DNA of 64,000 bases from an uncultured Duncaniella sp. (GTDB taxonomy: Bacteria > Bacteroidota > Bacteroidia > Bacteroidales > Muribaculaceae): contig CAJUSW010000001.1 of assembly GCA_910589485.1 (NCBI GenBank), positions 540,019-604,018 on the forward strand. The letters are read 5' to 3'. Of this stretch, positions 1 through 8,088 are shown one piece after another. A program made the position numbers and the translations under genes. Below the pieces are notes generated by a model, which searched no databases, was not told the DNA's origin, and worked only from the letters and a program-made list of their open reading frames with translations. The first letter of the stretch is position 1. Every line of letters begins with the position of its first letter.

Positions 1-1
1 C

Positions 2-223
2 GGCGGTATGGGATCGGCTGTACTGGAATGGATGTCGGAATACGCCGGCTCACACGCCGGCGACAATCCTGTCACCATCCCCCCGCTCACACGCATGGGT
101 GTGCCCGACCGCTTCATTCCTCAGGGAACCCCCGAACAATTACACCACCTGTGTGGTTTCGACTGCAAGGGCATATACGAAGCCATAGCCCGGGCCACCG
201 GCCATAAAAACAAGAGGTCGTAA
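2..223 (+). CDS. dxs: 1-deoxy-D-xylulose-5-phosphate synthase, C-terminal end (partial)
   Basis: Only the last 73 codons lie in the window; the frame is open to the left edge. The residues read GGMGSAVLEW near the start and RMGVPDRFIPQGTPEQLHH further on, which is the C-terminal transketolase-like domain of DXS. The enzyme joins pyruvate and glyceraldehyde 3-phosphate to make DXP, the first step of the MEP isoprenoid pathway in the cytosol, with thiamine diphosphate as cofactor. The pathway's IspD is also encoded in this window, at 51973-52680. trkA follows 39 bases downstream on the same strand. The identification rests on the conserved tail only. Confidence 0.9.
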   Translation, partial: GGMGSAVLEWMSEYAGSHAGDNPVTIPPLTRMGVPDRFIPQGTPEQLHHLCGFDCKGIYEAIARATGHKNKRS

Positions 224-262
224 CCTCTACGCAACCTCTAAGTAGAACCAAACCGTTCACTC

Positions 263-1597
263 ATGAAAATCATCATCGCCGGATGTGGCGAAGTGGGCAG
301 CCATCTTGCCAAACTTCTGTCGCGCGAGGAGCAGGACATAACAGTGATCGACGAGGACAGCGCCAAACTTGCCGTGCTCGACTCCAACTACAACCTGCTC
401 ACCGTGCAGGGCCGTCCCACCTCGTTCAAGACATTGCGCCAGGCCGGCGTGGAGGGTTGCGAGCTGTTCATAGCCGTGACCCCCTTCGAGACACGCAACA
501 TCGTGTCCTGCGCCATAGCCCGTAGCCTCGGGGCTGAAAAGACCGTGGCCCGTGTCGACAATTTCGAGTTCAAGGATCCTGCCAACCTGAGTTTCTTCAC
601 CTCGATAGGCACCGACGACCTTATATATCCCGAATATCTCGCCGCCCTCGAGATCATCAACGCCCTCAACCACAACTGGGCGCGCCACTGGTTTGAGCTC
701 CATGAGGGACAGCTCATACTCGTGGGTGTGAAACTGCGCGACAACGCTCCCCTCATAGGAAAGTACCTCAAGGACCTGGGTCGCACCATCCACGATTTCC
801 ACGTGGCGGCCATCAAGCGCAACCACGAGACCATCATCCCCGGTGGTGACGACCGTCTGCTGGCCAATGATATAGTGTACTTCATGACCACCCGCGAGCA
901 TGTCGACGCCCTGATACCGCTATGCGGAAAGGTTCAGCGCCGCATACGCGACGTGATCATAATGGGTGGCAGCCGCATAGCCATCCAGCTGTGCTCGCTC
1001 GCCGGCGATAAATTCAACTTCAAGATACTCGACCCCGACAGGGAGCTGTGCATGAAACTGTCGGAAAGGTGTCCCGATGCGCTGATAATCAACGCCGATG
1101 CCCGCGACACCGACGCCCTGCGCGATGCCGGCATAAGCGATACCGATGCCTTTATAGCAATATCCGACAGCAGTGAGTCCAATATCCTCACATGCCTCAC
1201 CGCCAAGGAATTTGGCGTAAAAAAGACCATTGCCGAGGTAGAGAATCTCCAGTTCATATCCGAGGCCGAGGGACTCAACATCGGCACCGTGGTCAACAAG
1301 AAACTGCTCGCCTCGTCACGCATATTCCAGATGTTGCTCGACCGCGACACCTCCACCTCCAAGTGCCTGGCCTTGGCCGACGCCGAGGTGGCCGAGATCG
1401 TGGCCAAGGAGGGTTCCAAGATCACCCGCGCCCCCATCAAGGATCTGCACCTGTCGAGCTACATGACCATCGCCGGACTCATACGCGACGGAGAGGGACA
1501 TCTCGTGGGAGGTAACACCGTGATCAAGCCGGGCGACCGCGTGGTGGTGTTCACCCTCGACGGTGTGATACACAAGGTAGAAAAACTATTCTCATGA
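263..1597 (+). CDS. trkA: Trk potassium uptake regulatory subunit TrkA
   Basis: This 444-residue protein is the cytoplasmic NAD(H)-binding gating subunit of a Trk/Ktr potassium channel complex. It shows two tandem RCK units. The first begins with the Rossmann motif GCGEVG at residues 7-12. The second begins with IIMGGSRIAIQL near residue 232. Each is followed by a TrkA-C type ligand-binding segment; the last ends near VIKPGDRVVVFTLDG. The length is normal for the two-RCK TrkA type. It overlaps the next gene, trkH, by four bases (ATGA), so the two are translationally coupled and encode partner proteins. I see no oddity. Confidence 0.95.
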   Translation: MKIIIAGCGEVGSHLAKLLSREEQDITVIDEDSAKLAVLDSNYNLLTVQGRPTSFKTLRQAGVEGCELFIAVTPFETRNIVSCAIARSLGAEKTVARVDNFEFKDPANLSFFTSIGTDDLIYPEYLAALEIINALNHNWARHWFELHEGQLILVGVKLRDNAPLIGKYLKDLGRTIHDFHVAAIKRNHETIIPGGDDRLLANDIVYFMTTREHVDALIPLCGKVQRRIRDVIIMGGSRIAIQLCSLAGDKFNFKILDPDRELCMKLSERCPDALIINADARDTDALRDAGISDTDAFIAISDSSESNILTCLTAKEFGVKKTIAEVENLQFISEAEGLNIGTVVNKKLLASSRIFQMLLDRDTSTSKCLALADAEVAEIVAKEGSKITRAPIKDLHLSSYMTIAGLIRDGEGHLVGGNTVIKPGDRVVVFTLDGVIHKVEKLFS

Positions 1598-3090
1598 GAC
1601 GCTCAGTCCGCCAGCTCAACCAGTATTTCCCCATGATCAATTTCCCGGTGTTGCTCCGCATCATCGGGCTCCTGCTTGTGATCGAGTCGGTGTTCCTGCT
1701 CTTTCCCCTCGCCACCTGCCTGTACTACGGCGAGAGCGACTGGGAGGGATTTGCCCTCACATTCGGCATCACGGCAGTCACCGGCAGCCTCATGGCATTT
1801 TGCATCAAGCCCACCTCATCGTCCATGGGCAAGCGCGAGGGATTTCTGCTCACGGCACTGGTGTGGGTGTTCTTCTCATGCTTCGGCATGTTGCCGTTCA
1901 TGCTCATGAAAGCACAGCCCCTCAGCGTGTCCGACGCATTCTTCGAGGCCATGTCGGGCTTCACCACCACCGGAGCCTCCATCATGACCTCGATATCCCA
2001 CCTGAGCCACGGAGCAGTGCTGTGGCGGTCGCTCATGCAATGGATCGGAGGCATGGGTATCATACTCTTCACCCTGGCGGTGATCCCTATGCTCAACCAT
2101 TCGGGCGGAATGCAGATGTTCAACGCCGAGGTGACAGGCATCACCCACGACAAGTTGCGCCCACGCATATCGCAGACCGCCAAAAGCCTATGGCTCATCT
2201 ACATCACTCTCACCGCCATACTTTTTGTCCTGCTTATTGTAGGCCCCATGGGCACATTCGACGCCCTGTGCTACGCTTTCTCCATAATGTCCACCGGCGG
2301 TTTCGCCACTTCCGATGAGGGGCTGAGCCTGTGGCAGAGCGATTATATCGAGGCCGTCACAACGTTCTTCATGTTTATCGGAGGTGTTAGCTTCACGCTC
2401 ATTTACAGGGCCGTGCACCGCGATTTCCGAGCCGTGTGGTCCAACGATGTGTTCCGCACCTATATATGGGTCATACTGGTGTTCTACCTGATATTTGCCG
2501 GCACCATATGGTATAACGGGCAGGTGACATCCATCAAGTCGGTCACGCTCGACCCGCTGTTCCAGATCGTGTCGATGATCTCGTCCACCGGATTTGAAGT
2601 GCCCGAATTCGGCACTTGGGGCACATTTGTGCTCTCGTTGGTGTTCGTGCTGATGTTCTTCGGAGCATGCGCAGGCTCCACCAGCGGTGGTGCCAAGCTC
2701 GACCGTCTCATATACATGCTCAAGAATTGCCGTAACGAGATAGAGCGTTGCATCCATCCCAACAATATCCTCACCGTGCGTGTGAACGGTAAGGTAATCC
2801 CTCACGAAACCGTGTCCAAGGTGATAGCGTTCCTGTGCCTCTACGTCCTCATCATCCTGGCCGGAGGCATATCCCTCACAGCCATGGGACTCCCGCTGAT
2901 CGACTCGTTCTTCTCGGCCTTCACATGTATAAGCAACACCGGCCTGAGCGCAGGTGTCACCGGCTACGGAGGCACATTCGCCATAGTCCCCGATCCCGGC
3001 AAGTGGATCCTGGCCATAATAATGCTCATAGGCCGTCTGGAGCTCTTCACCGTGCTTCTGCTCTTCACCCCGGCTTTCTGGAGGAAATAG
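1594..3090 (+). CDS. trkH: Trk potassium uptake channel subunit TrkH/TrkG
   Basis: This is the 498-residue inner-membrane potassium-translocating subunit. It is very hydrophobic and carries the four pore-loop filter signatures expected of the family: SGFTTTGAS near residue 122, MSTGGFAT near 232, ISSTGFEV near 330 and ISNTGLSAG near 448. The C-terminus (GRLELFTVLLLFTPAFWRK) is typical of TrkH in Bacteroidetes. The start ATG overlaps the trkA stop, giving a two-gene operon whose transcript can end at the hairpin at 3131-3158. Function is inferred from family: K+ uptake gated by TrkA. Confidence 0.95.
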   Translation: MRRSVRQLNQYFPMINFPVLLRIIGLLLVIESVFLLFPLATCLYYGESDWEGFALTFGITAVTGSLMAFCIKPTSSSMGKREGFLLTALVWVFFSCFGMLPFMLMKAQPLSVSDAFFEAMSGFTTTGASIMTSISHLSHGAVLWRSLMQWIGGMGIILFTLAVIPMLNHSGGMQMFNAEVTGITHDKLRPRISQTAKSLWLIYITLTAILFVLLIVGPMGTFDALCYAFSIMSTGGFATSDEGLSLWQSDYIEAVTTFFMFIGGVSFTLIYRAVHRDFRAVWSNDVFRTYIWVILVFYLIFAGTIWYNGQVTSIKSVTLDPLFQIVSMISSTGFEVPEFGTWGTFVLSLVFVLMFFGACAGSTSGGAKLDRLIYMLKNCRNEIERCIHPNNILTVRVNGKVIPHETVSKVIAFLCLYVLIILAGGISLTAMGLPLIDSFFSAFTCISNTGLSAGVTGYGGTFAIVPDPGKWILAIIMLIGRLELFTVLLLFTPAFWRK

Positions 3091-3130
3091 GTGGCGACTG
3101 ACATCAATTAAATCTTTGAGAAAGGAGATA

Positions 3131-3158
3131 AGCCTGTGTCAATGACACAGGCTTTTTT
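3131..3158 (+). terminator. Intrinsic terminator of trkAH
   Basis: A 10-bp perfect stem (AGCCTGTGTC with GACACAGGCT) with a three-base loop is followed by six T's. It lies 40 bases after the trkH stop. Confidence 0.9.
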
Positions 3159-3192
3159 GTCACTCGAATTTACAGTCAGAGTACTGTTTGCC

Positions 3193-3224
3193 TTTGTTTG
3201 TATCAAATCTTTTACTTATTTTTG
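3193..3224 (+). promoter_or_regulatory. Bacteroidetes-type promoter
   Basis: TTTG at 3193-3196 and TATTTTTG (TAnnTTTG) at 3217-3224 are separated by 20 bases, the expected -33/-7 spacing for the Bacteroidetes primary sigma factor. Transcription would begin a few bases downstream, at the start of the structured region at 3224-3540. Confidence 0.7.
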
Positions 3225-3540
3225 TACCCGCATATCGCTCGCAGAGGCCCGATGCGGGTACGGGGCGGGATGCTAACATATTGGAAAGCGTTTACTCGAC
3301 GCTCTTTCTTGACTCGCTGGAATCTGGTAAATTCAAGAATCAGTCAAGAATGTAGCAATGGTAAGCGGCATATGTGGATATGTATATTTATCGCATTGGC
3401 TTACGCTATAGCGTTGCCGATGTGTTTATGCATATTTGCGTGAGGCCTCTGTACCGTTGCTCGTTCTACTGATTCGGGCAATACCAGAGCCTCAGCGAGT
3501 GGGAGCGAGCAACAAGTATGGCTCTCACGCTTTTTTTTTA
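3224..3540 (+). ncRNA. Candidate structured RNA or long leader, with terminator
   Basis: The stretch is packed with inverted repeats. GTACCCGCAT (3224-3233) pairs with 3252-3261. GAAAGCG and CGCTCTTTC form a hairpin near 3284-3308. TTCTTGACT (3306-3314) pairs with AGTCAAGAA (3342-3350). GTAAGC near 3361 pairs with GCTTAC near 3400. GTTGCTCG (3456-3463) pairs with 3506-3513. GCGTGAG (3438-3444) pairs with CTCACGC (3524-3530), directly followed by nine T's, an intrinsic terminator. CAATG/CATTG next to the GTAAGC arms, and GAGGCCTCTG/CAGAGCCTC, offer competing pairings. Starts and ends fit a discrete transcript of about 310 nt from the promoter at 3193-3224. It could be a trans-acting RNA, or a leader that attenuates the lipoprotein gene at 3585. 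It does not match tmRNA, RNase P or SRP RNA landmarks that I know. Confidence 0.5.
3252..3443 (+). CDS. Possible small membrane protein within the structured RNA
   Basis: An open frame of 63 codons starts at ATG 3252 (or ATG 3270, 57 codons). It has a basic N-terminal half rich in Arg/Lys and a hydrophobic C-terminal segment (MWICIFIALAYAIALPM), the layout of a tail-anchored or toxin-like small membrane peptide. The stop codon lies inside the 5' arm of the terminator stem, so translation to the end would disrupt that hairpin, as in attenuation. The DNA is also dense with RNA stems, which could by itself explain an accidental open frame. I cannot assign a function and hold this as an alternative to a purely non-coding RNA. 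Confidence 0.25.
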   Translation: MRVRGGMLTYWKAFTRRSFLTRWNLVNSRISQECSNGKRHMWICIFIALAYAIALPMCLCIFA

Positions 3541-3584
3541 CAATGTAACATGCCGATGCCGGGAGCCCTTTGGCAAACAAAATT

Positions 3585-4424
3585 ATGAAAAACAGTTATA
3601 AGTTTTTTGCAATGGGGCTTGTTTCCCTCATTGGACTGTCTCTCGCCTCCTGCAGCGATGACGATGACGCCCCCATGGTTCCGGAAAACGTGAGCGAACC
3701 CACAACTGAAAACGTGTTCCCCGAGGGATTACCATCTAATGCAGCTGGTGCCACATTCACAACTAACGAAAAGGGGCAGGTGACTAAGATTGAAGACGGT
3801 AGCTCAAATATCACCTTTGAGTACGGATCGTTTACCCCGTCAAGAGCCCACAACTTCACGGTTCTGATGAAAGAACGTGATACCATTTCTCCTAACTCCG
3901 GTCTCGACATCTATATGGAAATCAACCAGCAGGGCTTTGTCTCATATGCTTATGAAGTATATCTTGATGGAGAGAGCGAGCCCGATGAATGGTGGTTCGA
4001 GTATAATACTGACGGCCAACTCACACGCTTAAAACGTAGTGAAGGCGGTGACGACTTCAAAATTACATATGCCAATGGAGACATTACGAAAGTCTCACAA
4101 GACCAAGAAGATGGAGACCATCGAGAATATACCATCAGCTATACCAACACAGAATATAAAAATGTTGTAGCAAACAAAGGATGCGTCATGCTTTTCGATG
4201 ATTTCTTCCAGATTGATATGGATGAAATGGGCATAGCTTATTACGCAGGTCTTCTTGGCAAAGCAACAAAGAATCTGCCGATGGGTTACACCGAAATCAG
4301 CAAAGAAGGGGACAATTCATATACATACGAAGAAACCTATCATTGGATTTTGAACTCTGATAACCTTCCCACTAAATTTTGGAGTGATTCCGATTCTTAT
4401 GGAATAACATTCTCCTGGAAATAA
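3585..4424 (+). CDS. Lipoprotein of unknown function, surface-exposed type
   Basis: The 279-residue protein has a lipoprotein signal peptide (basic start, hydrophobic core, lipobox LASC). Four Asp shortly after the cysteine resemble the lipoprotein export signal that sends Bacteroidetes lipoproteins to the outer surface. I chose ATG 3585 because the open frame upstream only offers a TTG at 3570 and the ATG gives a clean signal peptide. The body contains beta-hairpin, YD-repeat-like segments (WFEYNTDGQLTRLKR, ITYANGDITKVSQDQ) of the kind seen in DUF4595-type Bacteroidales lipoproteins; that link is from memory. It follows the structured RNA by 45 bases and has its own terminator downstream. 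Composition is more AT-rich than the neighbours. Role unknown. Confidence 0.8.
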   Translation: MKNSYKFFAMGLVSLIGLSLASCSDDDDAPMVPENVSEPTTENVFPEGLPSNAAGATFTTNEKGQVTKIEDGSSNITFEYGSFTPSRAHNFTVLMKERDTISPNSGLDIYMEINQQGFVSYAYEVYLDGESEPDEWWFEYNTDGQLTRLKRSEGGDDFKITYANGDITKVSQDQEDGDHREYTISYTNTEYKNVVANKGCVMLFDDFFQIDMDEMGIAYYAGLLGKATKNLPMGYTEISKEGDNSYTYEETYHWILNSDNLPTKFWSDSDSYGITFSWK

Positions 4425-4481
4425 GTCCGCTCATTGTTGTAAGCAACAAAGGAACACTCCAACCAACGAGAAAAACGATAA

Positions 4482-4525
4482 AAACGGCTAAGGTGATTAC
4501 AGTCATCGTAGCCGTTTCTTCTTTT
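4482..4525 (+). terminator. Intrinsic terminator after lipoprotein gene
   Basis: AAACGGCTA (4482-4490) pairs with TAGCCGTTT (4509-4517), followed by a T-rich tail. Confidence 0.8.
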
Positions 4526-4591
4526 TCAACGCTGAAAAAAAGTTTTTTCACGACGCGACATTATCGCACCTTTTAAGGGGATGCGGGGATG

Positions 4592-4599
4592 TAACTTTG
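4592..4599 (+). promoter_or_regulatory. Promoter -7 element for the gene at 4624
   Basis: TAACTTTG matches the Bacteroidetes TAnnTTTG -7 box and lies 25 bases before the ATG. The -33 side is weak: a TTTT at about 4571, 17 bases upstream. Confidence 0.6.
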
Positions 4600-4623
4600 T
4601 GGCATACTTAAAAACATAAAGTT

Positions 4624-5220
4624 ATGAAAAAAGCATCCACCTCCCCCATCTCGCGCAAGGCTATGGCCGGCTTCATCTCCCGTATCGACAACGCCCTGGA
4701 CGCTCCCGCGCTCCGCGATACCATGAAACAAGCACTCAACCTGTATCTCAACGGCGAAGCCGGTTCGGCCCGTGCATCGTTGCCCTCCGAACTCAGCACA
4801 GCATTTGAATTTCTGCGTCAGGAGGTCGACAAGGCCATAGAGCGTTCACGCAACGCCCGCATGAGGGCCCGTATGCGCCGTGAGGCCAAAGAGGCATCGG
4901 CAAATATTCCGGCACAAGTTCCCACGCATAAGCAACAGCCACACCCCGAGCCGGGAAAGAACCCTACCGAACCAACTGAGAATGTCCCGGAGACCTCAAC
5001 CCCGGCCGAGCCCCGAGAGAATACCGTCCCCGAAAGCACAGCCGAACCAGACAGCTCTCCTCGTGTAAAGGATACCGCCCGACAGCGCAATGATAATAAA
5101 AACCGCCCGCAGGGAAATCCCCACGGGCGTAGATCAGACCGTCGTGCAAGAAACGGCCGTAAAGTTTCGGTCAAATCTTTCCGTTCAAGGCAAAATGCTT
5201 CCACAAGGGTGCAGCCATAA
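4624..5220 (+). CDS. Unknown protein with Pro/Arg-rich, disordered C-terminal half
   Basis: A 198-residue protein that I do not recognise. Residues 1-90 look helical and folded (IDNALDAPALRDTMKQALNLY..., then a basic stretch SRNARMRARMRRE). From about residue 95 it becomes a Pro/Glu/Thr-rich linker, then an Arg/Lys-rich tail (GRRSDRRARNGRK), suggesting a nucleic-acid-binding or disordered end. The -7 promoter box at 4592 and the ATG context support expression. It converges with the Nudix gene and overlaps it by 50 bases. The hairpin that should terminate the Nudix transcript (5096-5129) lies inside this reading frame, so the tail codons also serve as a terminator, or the frame extends by chance past its original end. 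Confidence 0.6.
   Translation: MKKASTSPISRKAMAGFISRIDNALDAPALRDTMKQALNLYLNGEAGSARASLPSELSTAFEFLRQEVDKAIERSRNARMRARMRREAKEASANIPAQVPTHKQQPHPEPGKNPTEPTENVPETSTPAEPRENTVPESTAEPDSSPRVKDTARQRNDNKNRPQGNPHGRRSDRRARNGRKVSVKSFRSRQNASTRVQP
5096..5129 (-). terminator. Intrinsic terminator of the Nudix gene, inside the opposing reading frame
   Basis: On the minus strand CGCCCG (5129-5124) and CGGGCG (5109-5104) frame a stem whose inner bases also pair, followed by GGTTTTTATT. It lies about 40 bases past the Nudix stop and within the plus-strand gene at 4624-5220. Confidence 0.75.
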
Positions 5221-5743
5221 GCGCCTGCTTGATATCGTCGGTCAGCAGCATATCGCGCACCTCATCCTCCGACAGCAACACCACATTGATATCCTCGGTG
5301 GCGTCCAGGTGCTGTTCTGATACCTTCTCCACACCACGGGCGGTATAGCAGTAGGCAAGGTTGTTCTGACTGCCCGGATTGGCCGAGATCTCCATGGTGA
5401 GTTCCCACTCCCCGCCGGCATATCCGGTCTCCTCGAGCAGTTCGCGCTTGGCACCCTCCATCGGGTCCTCGCCCTCCTCTACCACACCGGCACACAGTTC
5501 GGTAGCCACAACACCCAGGCCGTGGCGGTATTGCTTCACCATCACATATTTCCCCTCGGGGGTAATGGCTATGACGTTGATCCACTTGGGATATTCCAGC
5601 ACATAATATTCATCGTGGACAGTGCCGTTGGGCAGTTCCACTGTGTCGCGTCTCACGGTGAGCCACGGACGGCGCGACAGGTATTCTGAATCGATCAGAC
5701 GCCACTTCATGGCATCATCGGCGGGATTATCGGTGTATTTCAT
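5171..5743 (-). CDS. Nudix hydrolase, ADP-ribose pyrophosphatase-like
   Basis: The 190-residue protein has an intact Nudix box (GVVEEGEDPMEGAKRELLEE, followed by TGY, about residues 84-106), with the RELLEE core that binds Mg2+. The preceding beta-strand segment (KWINVIAITPEGKYVMVKQYRHG) and the NPGSQNN loop resemble the ADP-ribose/NDP-sugar pyrophosphatase subgroup. It would hydrolyse nucleoside-diphosphate-linked metabolites in the cytosol; the exact substrate cannot be read from sequence. It lies 34 bases downstream of recQ on the same strand, so it is probably co-transcribed, and its own terminator is at 5096-5129. Confidence 0.85.
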   Translation of the reverse strand: MKYTDNPADDAMKWRLIDSEYLSRRPWLTVRRDTVELPNGTVHDEYYVLEYPKWINVIAITPEGKYVMVKQYRHGLGVVATELCAGVVEEGEDPMEGAKRELLEETGYAGGEWELTMEISANPGSQNNLAYCYTARGVEKVSEQHLDATEDINVVLLSEDEVRDMLLTDDIKQALMAAPLWKHFALNGKI

Positions 5744-5777
5744 TCTATATTTCTTAATTATATTTCATAATTGGTTA

Positions 5778-7928
5778 TCACTCCCCTTTCTTGCGCAGAA
5801 GGAAATCGCTTATGGCTATCGCCACACGTGCCAAGCCTTGGGGGAAGTCCTCGGGCAGATAGGAATAGTAGTCCTCGGGGTGAGCCTTCACAGCTTCCAT
5901 TACCGTGAGATACTGCTCGCGGGTGATCACAGAGGAGAAGTCCGACAGTTTGTCCTGGTTGATCAGGTCGGCGATATGGCCATAGACTGTTGAGGCCTTG
6001 ATATTCTTAGCCTTGGCTATCTCGGGGATATCATATCCGGCGTTGAGCAACAGCAGGGTCTCCTCCTGCGACATGCCGGTGCCGAGCGACTCGGCTATCC
6101 CCTTGAACTTGCGTATGGCGGTGACAAACGGACGCCAATACTTCACTGTCTTGCGCTCGCCCACACCCTCCACTTTGGAGAATTGCTCCATGTCGGTAGG
6201 TTCGGTGCGCACCATTTCGAGGAGAGCTTTGTCGGTGAACACGATATATGGGGGCACCTGCTCCTTGCGGGCCAGCTTCTCGCGCACCACCTTGAGGTTT
6301 TCAAGCAACTGTTCGGCGGGCGAAAGCTGTGGCACCTCCTCGGCCTCCTTGCGGGCACGTCCGCTCTTGCGGCGCTCCATCGGAGTGTACAGGGCCAGGG
6401 TCACAGGTCCGCGGCTGTCGAGGATGCGACGGCCGTAGGGGGTGACCTTCAGATGATTGCCCTCGTTGTAGGCGATATCGATGATACCGAGCTGTATCAT
6501 CTGGGATATATATGCGTTCCACTCGGCGAAACTCAGGTCACGCCCGGCGCCGTAGGTCTTGATCTTGTCATACCCCCTCTGTATCAGCTCCTGACGCGAA
6601 GCTCCGCGCAGAATGTCGATGAGCATGGTGATTCCGGCTCCCCCGTTGATGCGCACTATGGCGCTCAGGGCCTTGAGCACAAGCACCGTGCCGTCGATAC
6701 GCTCGGGGGGATTGAGGCACACGTCACAGTTGCCGCAGTCGTGGTCGATGGTCTCGTTGAAATAGCTCAAGAGTATGCGCCGGCGACACAGCGAAGCCTC
6801 GGCATAATCCTTCATGCGGGTGAGTTTCTCGGCATTGAGGGCCTGCTGTCCGCTCTCGTCCACGAAACTCTGGAGCGTGGCAATGTCGGCGTAGGAATAG
6901 AACATCACCGCTTCGGCCTTGGCTCCGTCGCGACCGGCACGGCCTATCTCCTGATAGTAGGACTCGATGTTGCGGGGCATATTGTTGTGGACCACCCAGC
7001 GGATATTGCTCTTGTCGATACCCATTCCGAACGCCACGGTGGCGCACACCACCTGCACCTCGCCGTTTATGAAACGGTCCTGGGCACGGTTGCGCTCCTC
7101 GGCCGAGAGTCCGGCATGATACACGGCCGAGCGGTAACCGCGTCCCGTGAGCTGCTTGTCCATCTCCTCGGCGGCCTTACGGCTTATGCAATACACTATG
7201 CCCGAATCGTTGCGGTAGCGGTCGATCATCGAACAGATGTAGCTCACCTTGCGGTTGCGCCCGGGGTTGGTCATGACGCGCAACGATATGTTGGGGCGGT
7301 CAAACGATCCGATGAATAGCGCAGGATCGTTGAGCCTGAGCTGATGGGCTATATCCTCGCGTGTGAGCCTGTCGGCTGTGGCGGTCAACGCCATGATGGG
7401 TACCTGAGGGTATATCTCCTTGATGCGCGACAGCATGGTGTAGCCGGGACGGAAGTCATGGCCCCACTCTGATATGCAATGGGCCTCGTCGATGGCGAAC
7501 AGGGCTATGTTGAGATCTCTCGACCACCGGTCGATCTCCATGAGCAGACGCTCGGGCGAGATGTACAGTATGCGCACACGTCCGCTGTAGAGCTGTTCCA
7601 GGATGTCGCGGTTCTCCTCATCGCTCTGCATGGAGTTGACGGCGGCGGCAGGGATACCGTTGGAGGTGAGCGCCACCACCTGATCCTTCATCAGCGCAAT
7701 GAGTGGCGACACCACTATCACCACCCCGTCGCTGAGCAGTGCCGGCATCTGGTAGCATATCGACTTGCCTCCGCCGGTGGGCATGAGCACCACCGAGTCG
7801 CGCCTCTGCATGGCTGTGGTGATGATTTCGAGCTGAAGCGGACGAAACGACCTGTAGCCGTAGAAACGGGCAAGCATGGCCGTGGCGCGGGCGGATATAT
7901 CTTGAGCTGACGGTATCCCGGTGTTCAT
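5778..7928 (-). CDS. recQ: ATP-dependent DNA helicase RecQ
   Basis: The 716-residue 3'-5' DNA helicase is for recombination and fork repair. It shows Walker A (MPTGGGKSICYQ, near residue 50), the DEAH box (AIDEAHCISEWGHDFRP) and motif VI (QEIGRAGRDG). A RecQ-Ct zinc motif follows (CRRRILLSYF...CGNCDVC), then a winged helix, an HRDC domain around residues 535-615, and a C-terminal helix-turn-helix-like segment (LLNAGYDIPEIAKAKNIKAS). That extra C-terminal domain is common in Bacteroidetes RecQ, and the length fits that form. The Nudix gene follows it closely. Confidence 0.95.
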   Translation of the reverse strand: MNTGIPSAQDISARATAMLARFYGYRSFRPLQLEIITTAMQRRDSVVLMPTGGGKSICYQMPALLSDGVVIVVSPLIALMKDQVVALTSNGIPAAAVNSMQSDEENRDILEQLYSGRVRILYISPERLLMEIDRWSRDLNIALFAIDEAHCISEWGHDFRPGYTMLSRIKEIYPQVPIMALTATADRLTREDIAHQLRLNDPALFIGSFDRPNISLRVMTNPGRNRKVSYICSMIDRYRNDSGIVYCISRKAAEEMDKQLTGRGYRSAVYHAGLSAEERNRAQDRFINGEVQVVCATVAFGMGIDKSNIRWVVHNNMPRNIESYYQEIGRAGRDGAKAEAVMFYSYADIATLQSFVDESGQQALNAEKLTRMKDYAEASLCRRRILLSYFNETIDHDCGNCDVCLNPPERIDGTVLVLKALSAIVRINGGAGITMLIDILRGASRQELIQRGYDKIKTYGAGRDLSFAEWNAYISQMIQLGIIDIAYNEGNHLKVTPYGRRILDSRGPVTLALYTPMERRKSGRARKEAEEVPQLSPAEQLLENLKVVREKLARKEQVPPYIVFTDKALLEMVRTEPTDMEQFSKVEGVGERKTVKYWRPFVTAIRKFKGIAESLGTGMSQEETLLLLNAGYDIPEIAKAKNIKASTVYGHIADLINQDKLSDFSSVITREQYLTVMEAVKAHPEDYYSYLPEDFPQGLARVAIAISDFLLRKKGE

Positions 7929-7988
7929 TGCAGTGACTTATTGAGGTTGCGTGTGTGTGTGAGCGTGAGTGTGTACAACAACAGGAGG

Positions 7989-8017
7989 CAAAAACGGGGC
8001 CGGACAATGCCCGGCCC
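7989..8017 (-). terminator. Intrinsic terminator of the DUF349 gene
   Basis: GGGCCGG (7997-8003) and CCGGCCC (8011-8017) form a 7-bp stem. On the minus strand it is followed by GTTTTTG. Confidence 0.8.
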
Positions 8018-8088
8018 ACGATCATAATATCATTGATAAGCAACGGTTTACTCTCACCATCGCATCAGTGTGTAATCTAATAAATGCG

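Noticed and set aside
7940..7976. GT-rich microsatellite-like stretch upstream of recQ
   Set aside because: The repeats are imperfect and short, in an untranslated gap with no promoter element spacing that depends on them.
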